Shown: positions 23,117 through 32,747 of the stretch, piece by piece
Numbering within the stretch: the stretch's first letter is position 1
How the letters are laid out: each line of letters starts with the position of its first letter
Assembly: GCA_937929835.1 (NCBI GenBank)
Contig: CALFUU010000142.1
Location: 1 to 33,146 of the forward strand
Direction: 5' to 3'
Length of the DNA stretch: 33,146 nucleotides
Source of the DNA: an uncultured Saprospiraceae bacterium
GTDB taxonomy: Bacteria; Bacteroidota; Bacteroidia; Chitinophagales; Saprospiraceae
The notes under the pieces: generated by a model
The model's database searches: none
What the model was told of the DNA's origin: nothing
The model's input: the letters and a program-made list of their open reading frames with translations, nothing else
Made by a program: the position numbers and the translations under genes

Positions 23117-26100
23117 ATGAGGAAAACACCAAGAAATCAAATGAATTACATATTACTGTTATTTATAATATGTAACTTCGCTTTTATGTCAGGTCTCAAG
23201 ACATACCTACTGCCTATGCTGGCATTGCTCATCGCCTTTGTCCTTGATTACAGGGGTACAGATGGCTGTGACGATACCATCACCTTAGAAAGTGCCAATC
23301 AAGCCATAGATCAGCATCTCGCCACAGAGATAGCCACTTTACTCCAGGCCGAAGTATTAAATAGACTCAACAAGGAAAAGTATAGTCCTGCAGATTATAA
23401 TTATGTCCAGACTCTATTAGAAGATCTTAAAGACAAAAAGATATTTGTCGAGCTCTACCAGCAGGGAGAGTTGATACTATGGACTGATAAAAGACAAGGA
23501 GAAGGATTCTGTAAGACGGTAGAATATGCCTCCTATTCTGGCGATGTCTGTTATGCGCCCTTTGACGATAGAGGTCATTTTATATCCGCCGAGCTAGATA
23601 GGCTAGAATTAGATCATCAACTGCAAGTAGATCATACCAGTGGTACTCTACTCTCTGCGGGTCTACCCCTGGTCGTCGGAAAGCACTATAAATCTCCAAG
23701 TTTCCATAAGCTGGTATTAAATATTTACCTGATAGGTTTTCTCAGCATACTTCTCCTGAGTCTTAAGTATGATGAAATTCTACCTTGGATCGGTCTGGTA
23801 GGCTTAAGGTTACTATCCCTAAAGACCAACTGGTCAGCCCATTTTAATCTAGAGACTTTAACTCAACCCATACTCAGTTCAAGTTACAACACTATTGATC
23901 TCGTCAGTGATGGCATCTTAGTATTTGGAGGTTTGATCTTCCTGTCTAATAGACTATTCAAAGAAAATACACCTATACCTCAAGTAGGGCTATGGGGACT
24001 TTCGTCATTGCATATGCTGCTGTTTATTGCACATATACGTGGGGTGCAGCTATTTTCTAGCAGTGATTATTTAAATCAAAATCTCGAAGACTTATCGCAA
24101 TTAAGTCTACCTGACTTTTCTTTTTTCTGTGTGGCCTTATTGACGTTGCTCGGTGTTTTTCATTTCGGGTATACCCTACTCAAGCATCACAGGCGAGTCT
24201 ACGCAGACAAGCAAAAAGTGTATCTGACTTATGGGCTAAGTATACTTATGGCTATCGGATTAAGTCATCTACTACATCTAGATGTCAACAATCTGGTATT
24301 GGGATTTTTTCTAGTACTCTACCTCACGCTGATAGACTTGTACGTCGATGAAAAGACCAAGACAGTCACCTGGGTTATATGTTGGGGCATCTTCTTTGCA
24401 ATGTACTTGGCTGCTCTGCTTTTCAATTATGATTTTAATCAAGAAGTCAAAAATAGAAAGGTGGCGCTCCAACAAGCTTACCACAATATTCCAACAAAAA
24501 AAATAGCTGCCCTCAAAGCCAATCACACCTTGCCAGAAGCCGGCAGTATGATTAGTGATCTGCTCATCTTACCAGAAGGGGCATACTATGATAGAGCGGA
24601 AGTCGTCTCCGTCGTCAGTGAATCCATGGGAAGAGATGACCTTTCGTTAGAAATCTATGACAACAAAGGCAAGAGTCTATTTGACAAATCAAAATACAGT
24701 CTATCCTATTTTAGCAATTTAGTTCAACTAGATAGCCTCAGCTACTTCGATGAGCTGCAAGCCATTGCTTGGTTTGAAGTGCCTGTCGAAGGTGCCAAGG
24801 CTTATGCTGGCTTTTCATTTGATGAGAAATACCAAGCACCGCTATACCCCTATAATTACTATAGAAATGGTGAGTTGGTCTATAAAAATCAGAACCTCAG
24901 TCAGGAAGAATATCGACTCGCTTCAAATTCTACATCGTCAGTGATCACAAGAGGTTCCGATATCTTAGTCACCTATAAGCCCTCCTCTAGTCGATTGCTT
25001 GTGAGTAAAAAAGCGTTCCCCGGATTTATAAAACCTGTAGCACTATTTGCCTTCCTTTTCAGTATTCTAATTGGATTGGTTATCGTTATGGCACTGATGA
25101 GAAAGCACCTCAAAGTATTGCCAGAAGACTGGTCCCTCGTAGTGCAAAATATGCACTCGCTTAATAGTAAAATACAGATCTCCTTGATACTCGTGATCTT
25201 CCTCTCATTCTTGGTCATCGCTACGATTACAAGTACTTATCTCAAGGCCCATTTACATAAAGAGAAACAACTGGTTATAAAAGAAAAACTAGAGAATCTC
25301 ACCCAAAGCTTTGTCGACAAGACACGCATCTCCACTACCCTAACAGAATCTGTAGAGATCGTATCCAATTATGAAAAAGACATAGAAAAAATCCACAATG
25401 TTGCGTTAGAAGTCTATCCATTATATGCCTCTAGGACAGGTATGGATTTCTTTACGAAAATGTACTTCACCAAGCAAGACAACCCTGGACCTATAACCTA
25501 CAAAATGAATGAGGCAGCAGAGCATTCTCTATTGCCGATAATGCACAAGGAAGAGATTGCAGGTGTCGCAACCATCTCGCTCAACAGAAAAACAGAAGGT
25601 CATGCGCTGAGTGTCTTAGATTTTCTCGGCAGTATTTTCAATGTATATGTCTTCCTCTTTTTGATAGCCAGTGTATTGTCCATCTTTATAGCACAATCCA
25701 TCACCAAACCCCTGTCTATACTCAATCAAAATATGAGTATGGTCGGACTAGGGAAAGAGAACGAAAAAATAGACTGGGCTGGAGATGATGAGATCGGTGT
25801 CCTCATCAACAACTATAATACGATGGTCGCCAAGCTGGAGGAAAGTGCGGAAATGCTCGCCAAAAAGGAAAGAGATAATGCCTGGAGAGAGATGGCGAAG
25901 CAAGTAGCACATGAGATCAAAAATCCGCTGACGCCAATGAAGCTCAGCATACAATACCTAGAAAAAGCCATAAAGCGCAACCCTGCTGAAGCACATCAGA
26001 TCACTAAGAAATTGTCAACAACGATGCTAGAGCAGATCGAGAATCTGACAGGCATAGCGGAAGCCTTTGGCAACTTTGCCAAAATGCCTCAGACCGCTAA

Positions 26101-26581
26101 TAGCACGGTAGAGCTTAATAGTGTCGTAGAGGCAGTCCACAATTTATTTAGAAAGCGAGAAGATATGAATATCAATCTGGCTGTACCAATAGATCCCGTC
26201 TATGTATTTGCTGATAAGAACCAGATCATCAGAATACTCAATAATCTCGTCAAGAACGCCACAGAGTCTATACCTGATAGCCGCAAGGGAGAGATCTTTG
26301 TCACCCTGACAACCAAGGCCAATAAAGCCATAATAGAGGTCAAGGACAATGGCATAGGGATAACAGAGGACCAGCGAGATAAAATCTTCCAGCCCAAATT
26401 TACCACTAAGGATTCTGGGTCTGGGCTGGGCTTAGCCATCTCTGCCAATGTTATGGAGTCTATGAACGGCCGTATCTATTTTGACTCCACACCTGGCTTA
26501 TCTACTAGCTTTTATATGGAACTGGATCTTATCAGGTCCCAGGTATACCACGATTCTAAGGAAAGAATTACATTAGATTAA
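23117..26581 (+). CDS. Large NtrY-like transmembrane sensor histidine kinase
   Basis: The protein has 1154 residues. An N-terminal helix, an extracytoplasmic region with three cysteines (about 50-190) and then about eight membrane helices (about 195-450) are followed by a second extracytoplasmic part (about 455-650), two further helices and a third sensory loop (about 720-830). A HAMP-like linker (about 865-905) leads to the kinase core: phospho-accepting H932 in VAHEIKNPLTPMKLSIQYLEKA (the NtrY style), N box NNLVKNATES, G1 DNGIGI, and G2 GSGLGLAI. It likely phosphorylates an NtrC/NtrX-type regulator such as the one at 3691. The start is uncertain: a second Met at codon 9 (23141) gives the same membrane anchor. 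It shares a very short divergent control region with rnpB. Confidence 0.9.
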   Translation: MRKTPRNQMNYILLLFIICNFAFMSGLKTYLLPMLALLIAFVLDYRGTDGCDDTITLESANQAIDQHLATEIATLLQAEVLNRLNKEKYSPADYNYVQTLLEDLKDKKIFVELYQQGELILWTDKRQGEGFCKTVEYASYSGDVCYAPFDDRGHFISAELDRLELDHQLQVDHTSGTLLSAGLPLVVGKHYKSPSFHKLVLNIYLIGFLSILLLSLKYDEILPWIGLVGLRLLSLKTNWSAHFNLETLTQPILSSSYNTIDLVSDGILVFGGLIFLSNRLFKENTPIPQVGLWGLSSLHMLLFIAHIRGVQLFSSSDYLNQNLEDLSQLSLPDFSFFCVALLTLLGVFHFGYTLLKHHRRVYADKQKVYLTYGLSILMAIGLSHLLHLDVNNLVLGFFLVLYLTLIDLYVDEKTKTVTWVICWGIFFAMYLAALLFNYDFNQEVKNRKVALQQAYHNIPTKKIAALKANHTLPEAGSMISDLLILPEGAYYDRAEVVSVVSESMGRDDLSLEIYDNKGKSLFDKSKYSLSYFSNLVQLDSLSYFDELQAIAWFEVPVEGAKAYAGFSFDEKYQAPLYPYNYYRNGELVYKNQNLSQEEYRLASNSTSSVITRGSDILVTYKPSSSRLLVSKKAFPGFIKPVALFAFLFSILIGLVIVMALMRKHLKVLPEDWSLVVQNMHSLNSKIQISLILVIFLSFLVIATITSTYLKAHLHKEKQLVIKEKLENLTQSFVDKTRISTTLTESVEIVSNYEKDIEKIHNVALEVYPLYASRTGMDFFTKMYFTKQDNPGPITYKMNEAAEHSLLPIMHKEEIAGVATISLNRKTEGHALSVLDFLGSIFNVYVFLFLIASVLSIFIAQSITKPLSILNQNMSMVGLGKENEKIDWAGDDEIGVLINNYNTMVAKLEESAEMLAKKERDNAWREMAKQVAHEIKNPLTPMKLSIQYLEKAIKRNPAEAHQITKKLSTTMLEQIENLTGIAEAFGNFAKMPQTANSTVELNSVVEAVHNLFRKREDMNINLAVPIDPVYVFADKNQIIRILNNLVKNATESIPDSRKGEIFVTLTTKANKAIIEVKDNGIGITEDQRDKIFQPKFTTKDSGSGLGLAISANVMESMNGRIYFDSTPGLSTSFYMELDLIRSQVYHDSKERITLD

Positions 26582-26615
26582 AACAAATCTGTTAGAAGAT
26601 TGTAATCTTAGTGTT

Positions 26616-27125
26616 ATGAGTATACTACTGAACTTACTGATCGTTATAGGTACCGTGGTCGCTATGGAATTTGTGGCGTGGTTTGCCCATAAATTCATTA
26701 TGCACGGTTTTCTCTGGAAGTGGCATGAAGACCATCACCAGCCGCATCTCAAGGATGGATTTTGGGAGAAAAACGATAGATTTTTCCTCGTTTTTGCAGT
26801 GCCCTCTGCTTTCTGCTATATGGCCGGTTCTTTATGGGCTGGCTGGGGCGCACTACTCTATGTAGGAATAGGCATCTCCATCTATGGTCTGATCTACTTT
26901 CTCATCCACGATGTATATATCCATCAGCGCTTTTCTTGGTTCAGACAACTGGATAGCAAATACTCTAAGGCCATACTCAGAGCGCATGGTGCCCATCACG
27001 CCGTACAGACTAAAGAAGACTGTGAGTCATTTGGACTCCTAGTCGTAAACAGCAAGTTCTTCAAATCCCGGAAACACTGGAAAGTAGAATCCAACAATAA
27101 AATATATAAACAGAAAAAGTCCTGA
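26616..27125 (+). CDS. crtZ: CrtZ-type beta-carotene hydroxylase (fatty acid hydroxylase superfamily)
   Basis: This 169-residue integral membrane protein has the four histidine clusters of CrtZ: HKFIMH (25-30), HEDHH (37-41), HDVYIHQR (98-105) and HGAHH (124-128). These bind the diiron centre that hydroxylates the beta-ionone ring of carotenoids, giving zeaxanthin from beta-carotene. Three or four membrane segments surround the clusters. It lies 34 bp after the kinase gene on the same strand, so the two may be cotranscribed. No other carotenoid genes are in the window. The stop codon lies inside a terminator hairpin. Confidence 0.9.
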   Translation: MSILLNLLIVIGTVVAMEFVAWFAHKFIMHGFLWKWHEDHHQPHLKDGFWEKNDRFFLVFAVPSAFCYMAGSLWAGWGALLYVGIGISIYGLIYFLIHDVYIHQRFSWFRQLDSKYSKAILRAHGAHHAVQTKEDCESFGLLVVNSKFFKSRKHWKVESNNKIYKQKKS

Positions 27126-27141
27126 TCACTCAGAACTTTTT
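27114..27141. terminator. Bidirectional terminator between crtZ and the large T9SS cargo gene
   Basis: Arms 27114-27125 (aaaaagtcctga) and 27130-27141 (tcagaacttttt) pair with one mismatch around a 4-nt loop. The T-rich right arm serves crtZ and the complement of the A-rich left arm serves the converging gene. The crtZ TGA (27123-27125) is part of the left arm. Confidence 0.65.
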
Positions 27142-27191
27142 CACTCAATCAATTTGAACAAATCCAACCATCGTTAGTCCTTTTCACGTGA

Positions 27192-30100
27192 CTAGTCGAT
27201 GATGATCATCTCTTGAACTTGAGAATGACCATTGGCTTCTACTTTACAGAATACCAAACCTGATTCTAGGTCGGCTCTATTTATTTTTATCATATTCATC
27301 CCCGCGACGCCTTCTGAGTGTATCACTTCTAGCAGGCTCCCTTTCACATCAAAAAGAGAAACAGTCACTTCTGCATCAGCGAGCAGCTCAAACTTGACAA
27401 AAGTATAGACGTTAAATGGGTTAGGATGATTCGGATATATCGTCAGTAACGCATCAGAATTAGGAGAGAACAAACTCAGCCTATAGATATCTTCTGCTTG
27501 TATGTCATAAGTCTCGGGTGCCAGCTCATCGGTGAGGATGCTGAGTTGGTTATCAATATCTACATTCGGATCAGAGGATAACACGACAGTAAATAAATCT
27601 GCGCCATCCGTATAGCTGTCCATTGCACTTACCAATAATGTATTGTCCGTCAAGACAAAGGCTTGAGGGTCTAGGCCATTGACTTCAAGAACTTCTAACT
27701 GCCCAAAGTCGAGGGCTACCTGAAAACCTGCTACTGCCCTATCTAAGCTAAATGTTATTTCCGAACTATGCCCGTCAAGGAGCACGGACTCTGTATAGCC
27801 CAATCTTACTTGAGATTGGTGTATAGCTGTCGACGCATAGCTGTTAGCCACTACATCATCATTAACATCTCCGATCTTCACACCTATGAAGTTTTCGTCC
27901 ATCATCTCTGTACTCAAGTCTCTGATTACTCTAGCCCTATTATAATCCCAAGGTGCAGATAGATCTAGAGTCTGATCAGCATCGACGACGACCCAGCTTT
28001 CGTTCTGAGGTAGCTCCGAGTAGATCCCTAAGATGAGCTTTCTGAGTTCGATGAGATCCTGACCATTAATTTTATTGTCTGCGTTGATATCCGCAGCAAT
28101 CATCTTATAAGGACTATCCAGACTTTCTATTCCGAGTATGTGTCTCTGTATCAATACCAAATCCAAGGTGCTTATTCCATTAAGATAATCTCTATCACTC
28201 TTGCCTGTAAGGCTATAATCCATATGCAAGTGATTATCTGAGTAGATGTAACTGCCTTGTGCATCTGTCGTCTTAGACCTAGGAAAGCCGGGCATAGTTG
28301 TCATTAATGAAGTAGAAATACCTTCTACCGCTTGACCAGATTCTGTTGTGACGACACCAGCGACTAGACCCTGTGCGCCTCCTCCATTGTCCGTGACTCT
28401 AAGACTAACGGTACAGAAATCTATGTTCTCACAGCCATCCCATACGTAGATGGGTACGCGTATCTCTCCAGTAGATGGGTCGATGTCTGCTGTCGTAAAT
28501 ATCTTACCACTACTGTGCAGTCCTGGTTCCCACCTGTGTACATCACCGCCGTAGTCTTCTAGATCCATATATCTACCCGCACCTACCACGTCACACAACT
28601 GCTTGTTTGTCTCTACCTGACTAGCATCATAGAACCAATATGTCGTATCGTACCATTGCAGATCTGCAGTACTATCGTACTCATCGTCACATCTTGGTGG
28701 TGGTGCCACATCTGTAAACGTGAAATTGAGTTGGTCTATATCCGTGCAGTTATCAAAACTGCCTCTGTCAAAGTCGATAGCCCATAACTCCACCTCTCCA
28801 TTATTCATTACTGCTGTACTTACATTGAGACAGTATGGCGTAGGTGCTTTCAGATCTTCAATAAAGAAATAAGATTCCTTTTTCTCTATATTTCTACAGG
28901 CGTCATCTACTGTCCATAAGATCCGATGCGCTGTTTTGCTAGCCTCAAATCCATCAGGCAAAGTGATAAACTGAGCCTGTCCTGAAGTTGTTTTTTCAAT
29001 TCTGAACGGATTGGGTTCTCCATTAGCAAGTGTTGCTGGCGCAGAGGTAGAATAGGTATAATCTATAATCCAATCTCCATACAAATCTATTTCCACCTGC
29101 CAGTTGAGCCAAGGACTAGCACACAAACCTGCATCGTGAGCAAGGGCAGTCAGCACCACGCCTTCACTTATACAATCCGTGTCTACTGGATAACTTTGGT
29201 TGACATCGACGAGGACAGATGGTCGTGTGTGGTCTTCTATATAGACGACTTGCGTAAAGGTGTAAGCCCCCTCGCCCGTAGTCAAATTGTGATTGCACCA
29301 ATCGATTACCGTCCAGTTATTGATGACTTGGGCACAGACCTCATCTTCGACCATATATGTTTCTGAGTCTAAAGTAACGCCGACCAGATTGCAGGCGGCC
29401 TCTTGCCAAGTAGGCTCTCCCATATCTGTATCTGTACAGTCGATTCTTATATCCTGTGGAAATACAATAGTACTGGGATCAAAGACTTCTGCAAGAGGTT
29501 CTATAACCAACCATTGGGTGCATTGATCAAATTCCTTTCTGATAGCGCCAAATCCACAAGCGGGATTATACTCTGGCACATCGACACCGATGTAGCCGGG
29601 CACATTGCCATCCGTGGCTCTTTTTCTACGCGGCTCTGTATCTTCTATAACTTGCAAGGTGTCGATGAGAATGGGTACTTCACCACAAGCAGTAAATAAC
29701 TGAGGCACCCCGCCCGTATTGTCCAAGAGATGAAAATCCATATCACAACTCAAGACCATATCCGGCGGACAGCTCAGCGCTGTACCCTCTTTATCTTCCA
29801 ATCTAATTGTACTCCAAAGAAGATTCTCATTGCCCACAAAGTCTGTAACTCTAAACTGTACATCCACGAGTACAAACTCTGAGGCCTTTAGGTCTTCGCA
29901 GCAGAAGGTCACAAAATCACCCCATACTGTATCCTGAGGATTACACCCTGCAGAAAGTCTCTTCACCTCAATGGTCACATCACTACAAGCATCAAAACTG
30001 CCATTGTCGATATCTGAGGCAAATATTTTAGCAGTACCGAGCCCCCCTAAATCTGTGAAGGTCAGCTCTACAACAATGTTCTCTATCGTAATAGGCGTGG

Positions 30101-31544
30101 GAGGTGTCAAGTCGCTCACCTGTAATTGTACATTTTCTCGTGTTACATTTCCACAACAGTCCTCTGCTATATATTGTAAAGTATAGATGCCAGGCTCCAC
30201 ACCCTGTATGATATATCCATCTACTGGATTGCCAGATATAGGATTAAAATGCGCCAAGAGCCTTACCGTATACTGGACCTTGTCATCACAATTATCACGA
30301 AGATGCTCAGGCCTAGGGACTATAACATCTGCCGCGCATTGCCAAGGATCAACACTCTGCAAAATATCATCTACCAAAATCTCTGGACCGACGCCATCAA
30401 CTACATCTATATTCTGTATGTAATCAAAAAACTGTCCATCGCACCAGTTGAGAATTGTCCATCTTCTAGACACTTTGACATTTCCTTGGCAATCCGACCC
30501 ACAAGCATCCAGCTCAACATCTGCGTACGATACATTAATATTACAGATCCTGCTGGTCAAGGGTTGGGGATGGAGGTCTCTAGAACCTATACCGGGCAGA
30601 TAGTAATGTGGATAGCCGTAGATAATGCCTTCATTACTTTCTATCACGCAGTCAACTTCCTCTTCGCCATCGTCATTGGAGTCTCTATCCTCAGTGTTGG
30701 GATCATCAAAGTATGCGGCGACAGCATCTGGCGTTATGCCTAGATTGCAAGAAGGTATTATGACCTTCTGCACAGGCATCAATAAGATCCCAGATCGTGG
30801 TGTACCATCACCTTCTTCTATGATAGGATCCCCAGCAGCATCCTCAAATGCCAGCGGCTCGAAACTATAATACTGTACACAATTCTCAGTAACAAGATCC
30901 TGTCCTGAGCTGTATCTAAATGTCCACGTTCTGATCAGGGTGCTGTTGCCTTCACAGACATTTGAATCTAGAAATACATCATTGTAGAAGGCTTCTACTT
31001 CTTGATCACAGTTATCCGTTACATATCGATTGATATATGCATCAGGGTCTGATGGAATCAATTTGTCTAACAGTTGTCTATCGTATCCTCTTACACCAGT
31101 AATCTTGTTATACTCCTTGAATAGATTATAAGTAGTACAAGACAAATTACAATCAGGATCACTAATTGCTGGGTTAGAGCAAGGGCCACATAAGATTTCT
31201 GGAGCTTGCTTATCTTCTATCGTGATGGTGCCCCAGCAAAAATTATTGGCTGATAGATCGTGGACTTCAAATACAATTTCTTGGCCTAAGAAATTAGAGG
31301 CGTTGGCTAAGTCTATAAGGACGCCGTTTTTCTTGTAGACCACAGTAAGAGCGGCCAAGTCATAATCACCTTTGATGAGATGACCAGGCTCTAAGGAGAG
31401 GTCGCAGGCACTGCCTACGGACGTACTCAGATTATTATGACAGGTCAGTTGTTGAGCTTGTATCGCGGACGACATTATCATCCATATACATACGCAGATG
31501 AGGGCTACCCTCGGGGAAATGGGAAATCGGTACATAACGTTCAA
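27192..31544 (-). CDS. Large secreted surface protein with dockerin-like and T9SS type A sorting domains
   Basis: The protein has 1450 residues. A signal peptide covers about 1-30 (ending SAIQAQ). Most of the length (about 30-1090) is made of repeated Cys-containing beta modules, each with phrases such as CWGTITIEDKQAPEIL, RRWTILNWCDGQF, NWTVIDWCNHN and YSYFFIEDLKAPTPYC-like segments; this is HYR-like repeat architecture seen in Saprospiria-type adhesins. A carboxypeptidase-regulatory-like segment follows (AGVVTTESGQAVEGIS). Next is a dockerin type I-like calcium-binding pair (LDLVLIQRHILG and AADINADNKINGQDLIELRK), and finally a T9SS type A sorting domain (TIYPNHPNPFNVYTFVKFE to the end). 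It is likely exported by the PorU/PorV machinery and displayed on the surface. The binding partner is unknown. Confidence 0.85.
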   Translation of the reverse strand: MNVMYRFPISPRVALICVCIWMIMSSAIQAQQLTCHNNLSTSVGSACDLSLEPGHLIKGDYDLAALTVVYKKNGVLIDLANASNFLGQEIVFEVHDLSANNFCWGTITIEDKQAPEILCGPCSNPAISDPDCNLSCTTYNLFKEYNKITGVRGYDRQLLDKLIPSDPDAYINRYVTDNCDQEVEAFYNDVFLDSNVCEGNSTLIRTWTFRYSSGQDLVTENCVQYYSFEPLAFEDAAGDPIIEEGDGTPRSGILLMPVQKVIIPSCNLGITPDAVAAYFDDPNTEDRDSNDDGEEEVDCVIESNEGIIYGYPHYYLPGIGSRDLHPQPLTSRICNINVSYADVELDACGSDCQGNVKVSRRWTILNWCDGQFFDYIQNIDVVDGVGPEILVDDILQSVDPWQCAADVIVPRPEHLRDNCDDKVQYTVRLLAHFNPISGNPVDGYIIQGVEPGIYTLQYIAEDCCGNVTRENVQLQVSDLTPPTPITIENIVVELTFTDLGGLGTAKIFASDIDNGSFDACSDVTIEVKRLSAGCNPQDTVWGDFVTFCCEDLKASEFVLVDVQFRVTDFVGNENLLWSTIRLEDKEGTALSCPPDMVLSCDMDFHLLDNTGGVPQLFTACGEVPILIDTLQVIEDTEPRRKRATDGNVPGYIGVDVPEYNPACGFGAIRKEFDQCTQWLVIEPLAEVFDPSTIVFPQDIRIDCTDTDMGEPTWQEAACNLVGVTLDSETYMVEDEVCAQVINNWTVIDWCNHNLTTGEGAYTFTQVVYIEDHTRPSVLVDVNQSYPVDTDCISEGVVLTALAHDAGLCASPWLNWQVEIDLYGDWIIDYTYSTSAPATLANGEPNPFRIEKTTSGQAQFITLPDGFEASKTAHRILWTVDDACRNIEKKESYFFIEDLKAPTPYCLNVSTAVMNNGEVELWAIDFDRGSFDNCTDIDQLNFTFTDVAPPPRCDDEYDSTADLQWYDTTYWFYDASQVETNKQLCDVVGAGRYMDLEDYGGDVHRWEPGLHSSGKIFTTADIDPSTGEIRVPIYVWDGCENIDFCTVSLRVTDNGGGAQGLVAGVVTTESGQAVEGISTSLMTTMPGFPRSKTTDAQGSYIYSDNHLHMDYSLTGKSDRDYLNGISTLDLVLIQRHILGIESLDSPYKMIAADINADNKINGQDLIELRKLILGIYSELPQNESWVVVDADQTLDLSAPWDYNRARVIRDLSTEMMDENFIGVKIGDVNDDVVANSYASTAIHQSQVRLGYTESVLLDGHSSEITFSLDRAVAGFQVALDFGQLEVLEVNGLDPQAFVLTDNTLLVSAMDSYTDGADLFTVVLSSDPNVDIDNQLSILTDELAPETYDIQAEDIYRLSLFSPNSDALLTIYPNHPNPFNVYTFVKFELLADAEVTVSLFDVKGSLLEVIHSEGVAGMNMIKINRADLESGLVFCKVEANGHSQVQEMIIID

Positions 31545-31557
31545 ATTATTGGGACTC

Positions 31558-31565
31558 CAAACTTA
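31558..31565 (-). promoter_or_regulatory. Possible -7 element of the large T9SS cargo gene
   Basis: On the minus strand this reads TAAGTTTG (TAnnTTTG), 14 bp before the start codon at 31544. It would give a very short leader. No -33 match is evident. The 245-bp divergent region to the next gene also has a near-match on the plus strand, TATCTTTA at 31637-31644. Confidence 0.35.
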
Positions 31566-31789
31566 ATAGAGAAAATCTTATAACTCCTTAATAATCAGTT
31601 AATTAGAACGGTATATTTTAGATGATTAATTATTTGTATCTTTAAAGTAGCAAGGCGTTAGGCCAGTACATAATGTTAAAAAACATATTGAAAAAAGAGT
31701 GCGGGCCAATTTTGAGCTGCATTCCCTTGAAATCGGAGAATTAATAAATTTTCGGCGTATAATTACAAATCTAAAATTCAAATTAAATA

Positions 31790-32506
31790 ATGAGATTTAT
31801 GAAAATACATTTACTAAACCTACTAGGCGTCATTTTACTTTGTTCTGTTGTTACGAACCAAGATCTAAGAGCTCAGGATGTCACCTTTACACCTGAATAT
31901 TACAAATTGGAAATCGTTGATGAAGACACGAAGAAGCACGGATTCGAAATGACCAATAATACACAAGGTACTTTAGACTGGTACTGGAATATCGAACTGG
32001 CAGATGATTTTCCACCAGAATGGGAAGTACAAGTATGTGATCTTAATCTGTGTTATGGCTGGGGAGTAGAAGCTTCTGCTGATGCCCTACCTAATGAGCA
32101 ACCTGCAGGCGCGACTACAAACCCTGACTTGCAATATGTCAACGTTCGATCTAATGGCGTTGCAGGAATTTCTTCTGCAGTCTTTTGCGTCTATGGTGAT
32201 GCAGCTAGAACACAAGAAATCTTCTGTACTTCTCTAACGAGCTCTACCAATGAACTAGGAGAAATAGTTAATCACACACTGTATCCTAATCCTGTTGTAG
32301 ATGGCTTCCAGATTGCTAACGACGAGCTGGTAGAAAGCATCTCTATAACAACCGTAACTGGTGAGAGATTAATGAATCAAGCACACAGAAGTGGCGACAG
32401 CGTTGACACTTCAGAGCTACCTGCTGGTTCTTACATCGTGACGATGTACAACAAAGACAATCAGACTACTGGTATCCAAAGATTTGTAAAATCAGCTGGC
32501 AAGTAG
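31790..32506 (+). CDS. Small secreted protein with T9SS type A sorting domain
   Basis: The protein has 238 residues. A signal peptide covers about 1-28 (ending LRAQ; starts at Met1 or Met4 are both possible). The mature part (about 29-158) is a compact beta domain containing YYKLEIVDEDTKKHGFEMTNN, WYWNIELADDFPPEWEVQVCD and three or more cysteines; no family is recognised. The C-terminal 70-80 residues form a sorting domain: TLYPNPVVDGFQI, VESISITTVTGERL, LPAGSYIVTMYN. It is a likely client of PorU/PorV. It is divergent from the large surface protein and has its own terminator. Confidence 0.85.
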   Translation: MRFMKIHLLNLLGVILLCSVVTNQDLRAQDVTFTPEYYKLEIVDEDTKKHGFEMTNNTQGTLDWYWNIELADDFPPEWEVQVCDLNLCYGWGVEASADALPNEQPAGATTNPDLQYVNVRSNGVAGISSAVFCVYGDAARTQEIFCTSLTSSTNELGEIVNHTLYPNPVVDGFQIANDELVESISITTVTGERLMNQAHRSGDSVDTSELPAGSYIVTMYNKDNQTTGIQRFVKSAGK

Positions 32507-32530
32507 TCATCGGTTAATAAGAAATGAAAG

Positions 32531-32561
32531 GGGCGAATCTCGTGAGGGGTTCGCCCTTTTT
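32531..32561 (+). terminator. Terminator of the small T9SS cargo gene
   Basis: gggcgaa (32531-32537) pairs with ttcgccc (32550-32556), followed by five T. It begins about 25 bp after the stop codon at 32506. Confidence 0.75.
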
Positions 32562-32747
32562 GCTTTTGTATCAGACAAAAACAAGATGGGCATTTTATCT
32601 TGTACTTGTACTTGTAGTTATTACTTAAGAAAAGAAAAGGCACCTCATCCGAAAGATATCATGTGCATATCCAAACAGGGTGCTTATTGCTACTCGCAAG
32701 ATTAAAGTGCAACAAGCTGATGACTAACAGCTAACCACGCTTGAATA

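Noticed and set aside
30249-30743. 164-codon plus-strand frame inside the large T9SS cargo gene
   Set aside because: It lies wholly antisense to a well-supported coding region and shows no recognisable domain; it is a shadow frame.
32581-32603. acaagat...atcttgt hairpin after the small T9SS cargo gene
   Set aside because: A 7-bp stem with a 9-nt loop and no T-run; the clear terminator already lies at 32531-32561.
32599-32616. Three tandem copies of cttgta
   Set aside because: It is too short for a meaningful repeat array; no unit recurs elsewhere nearby, and it lies in a plain intergenic stretch after a terminator.
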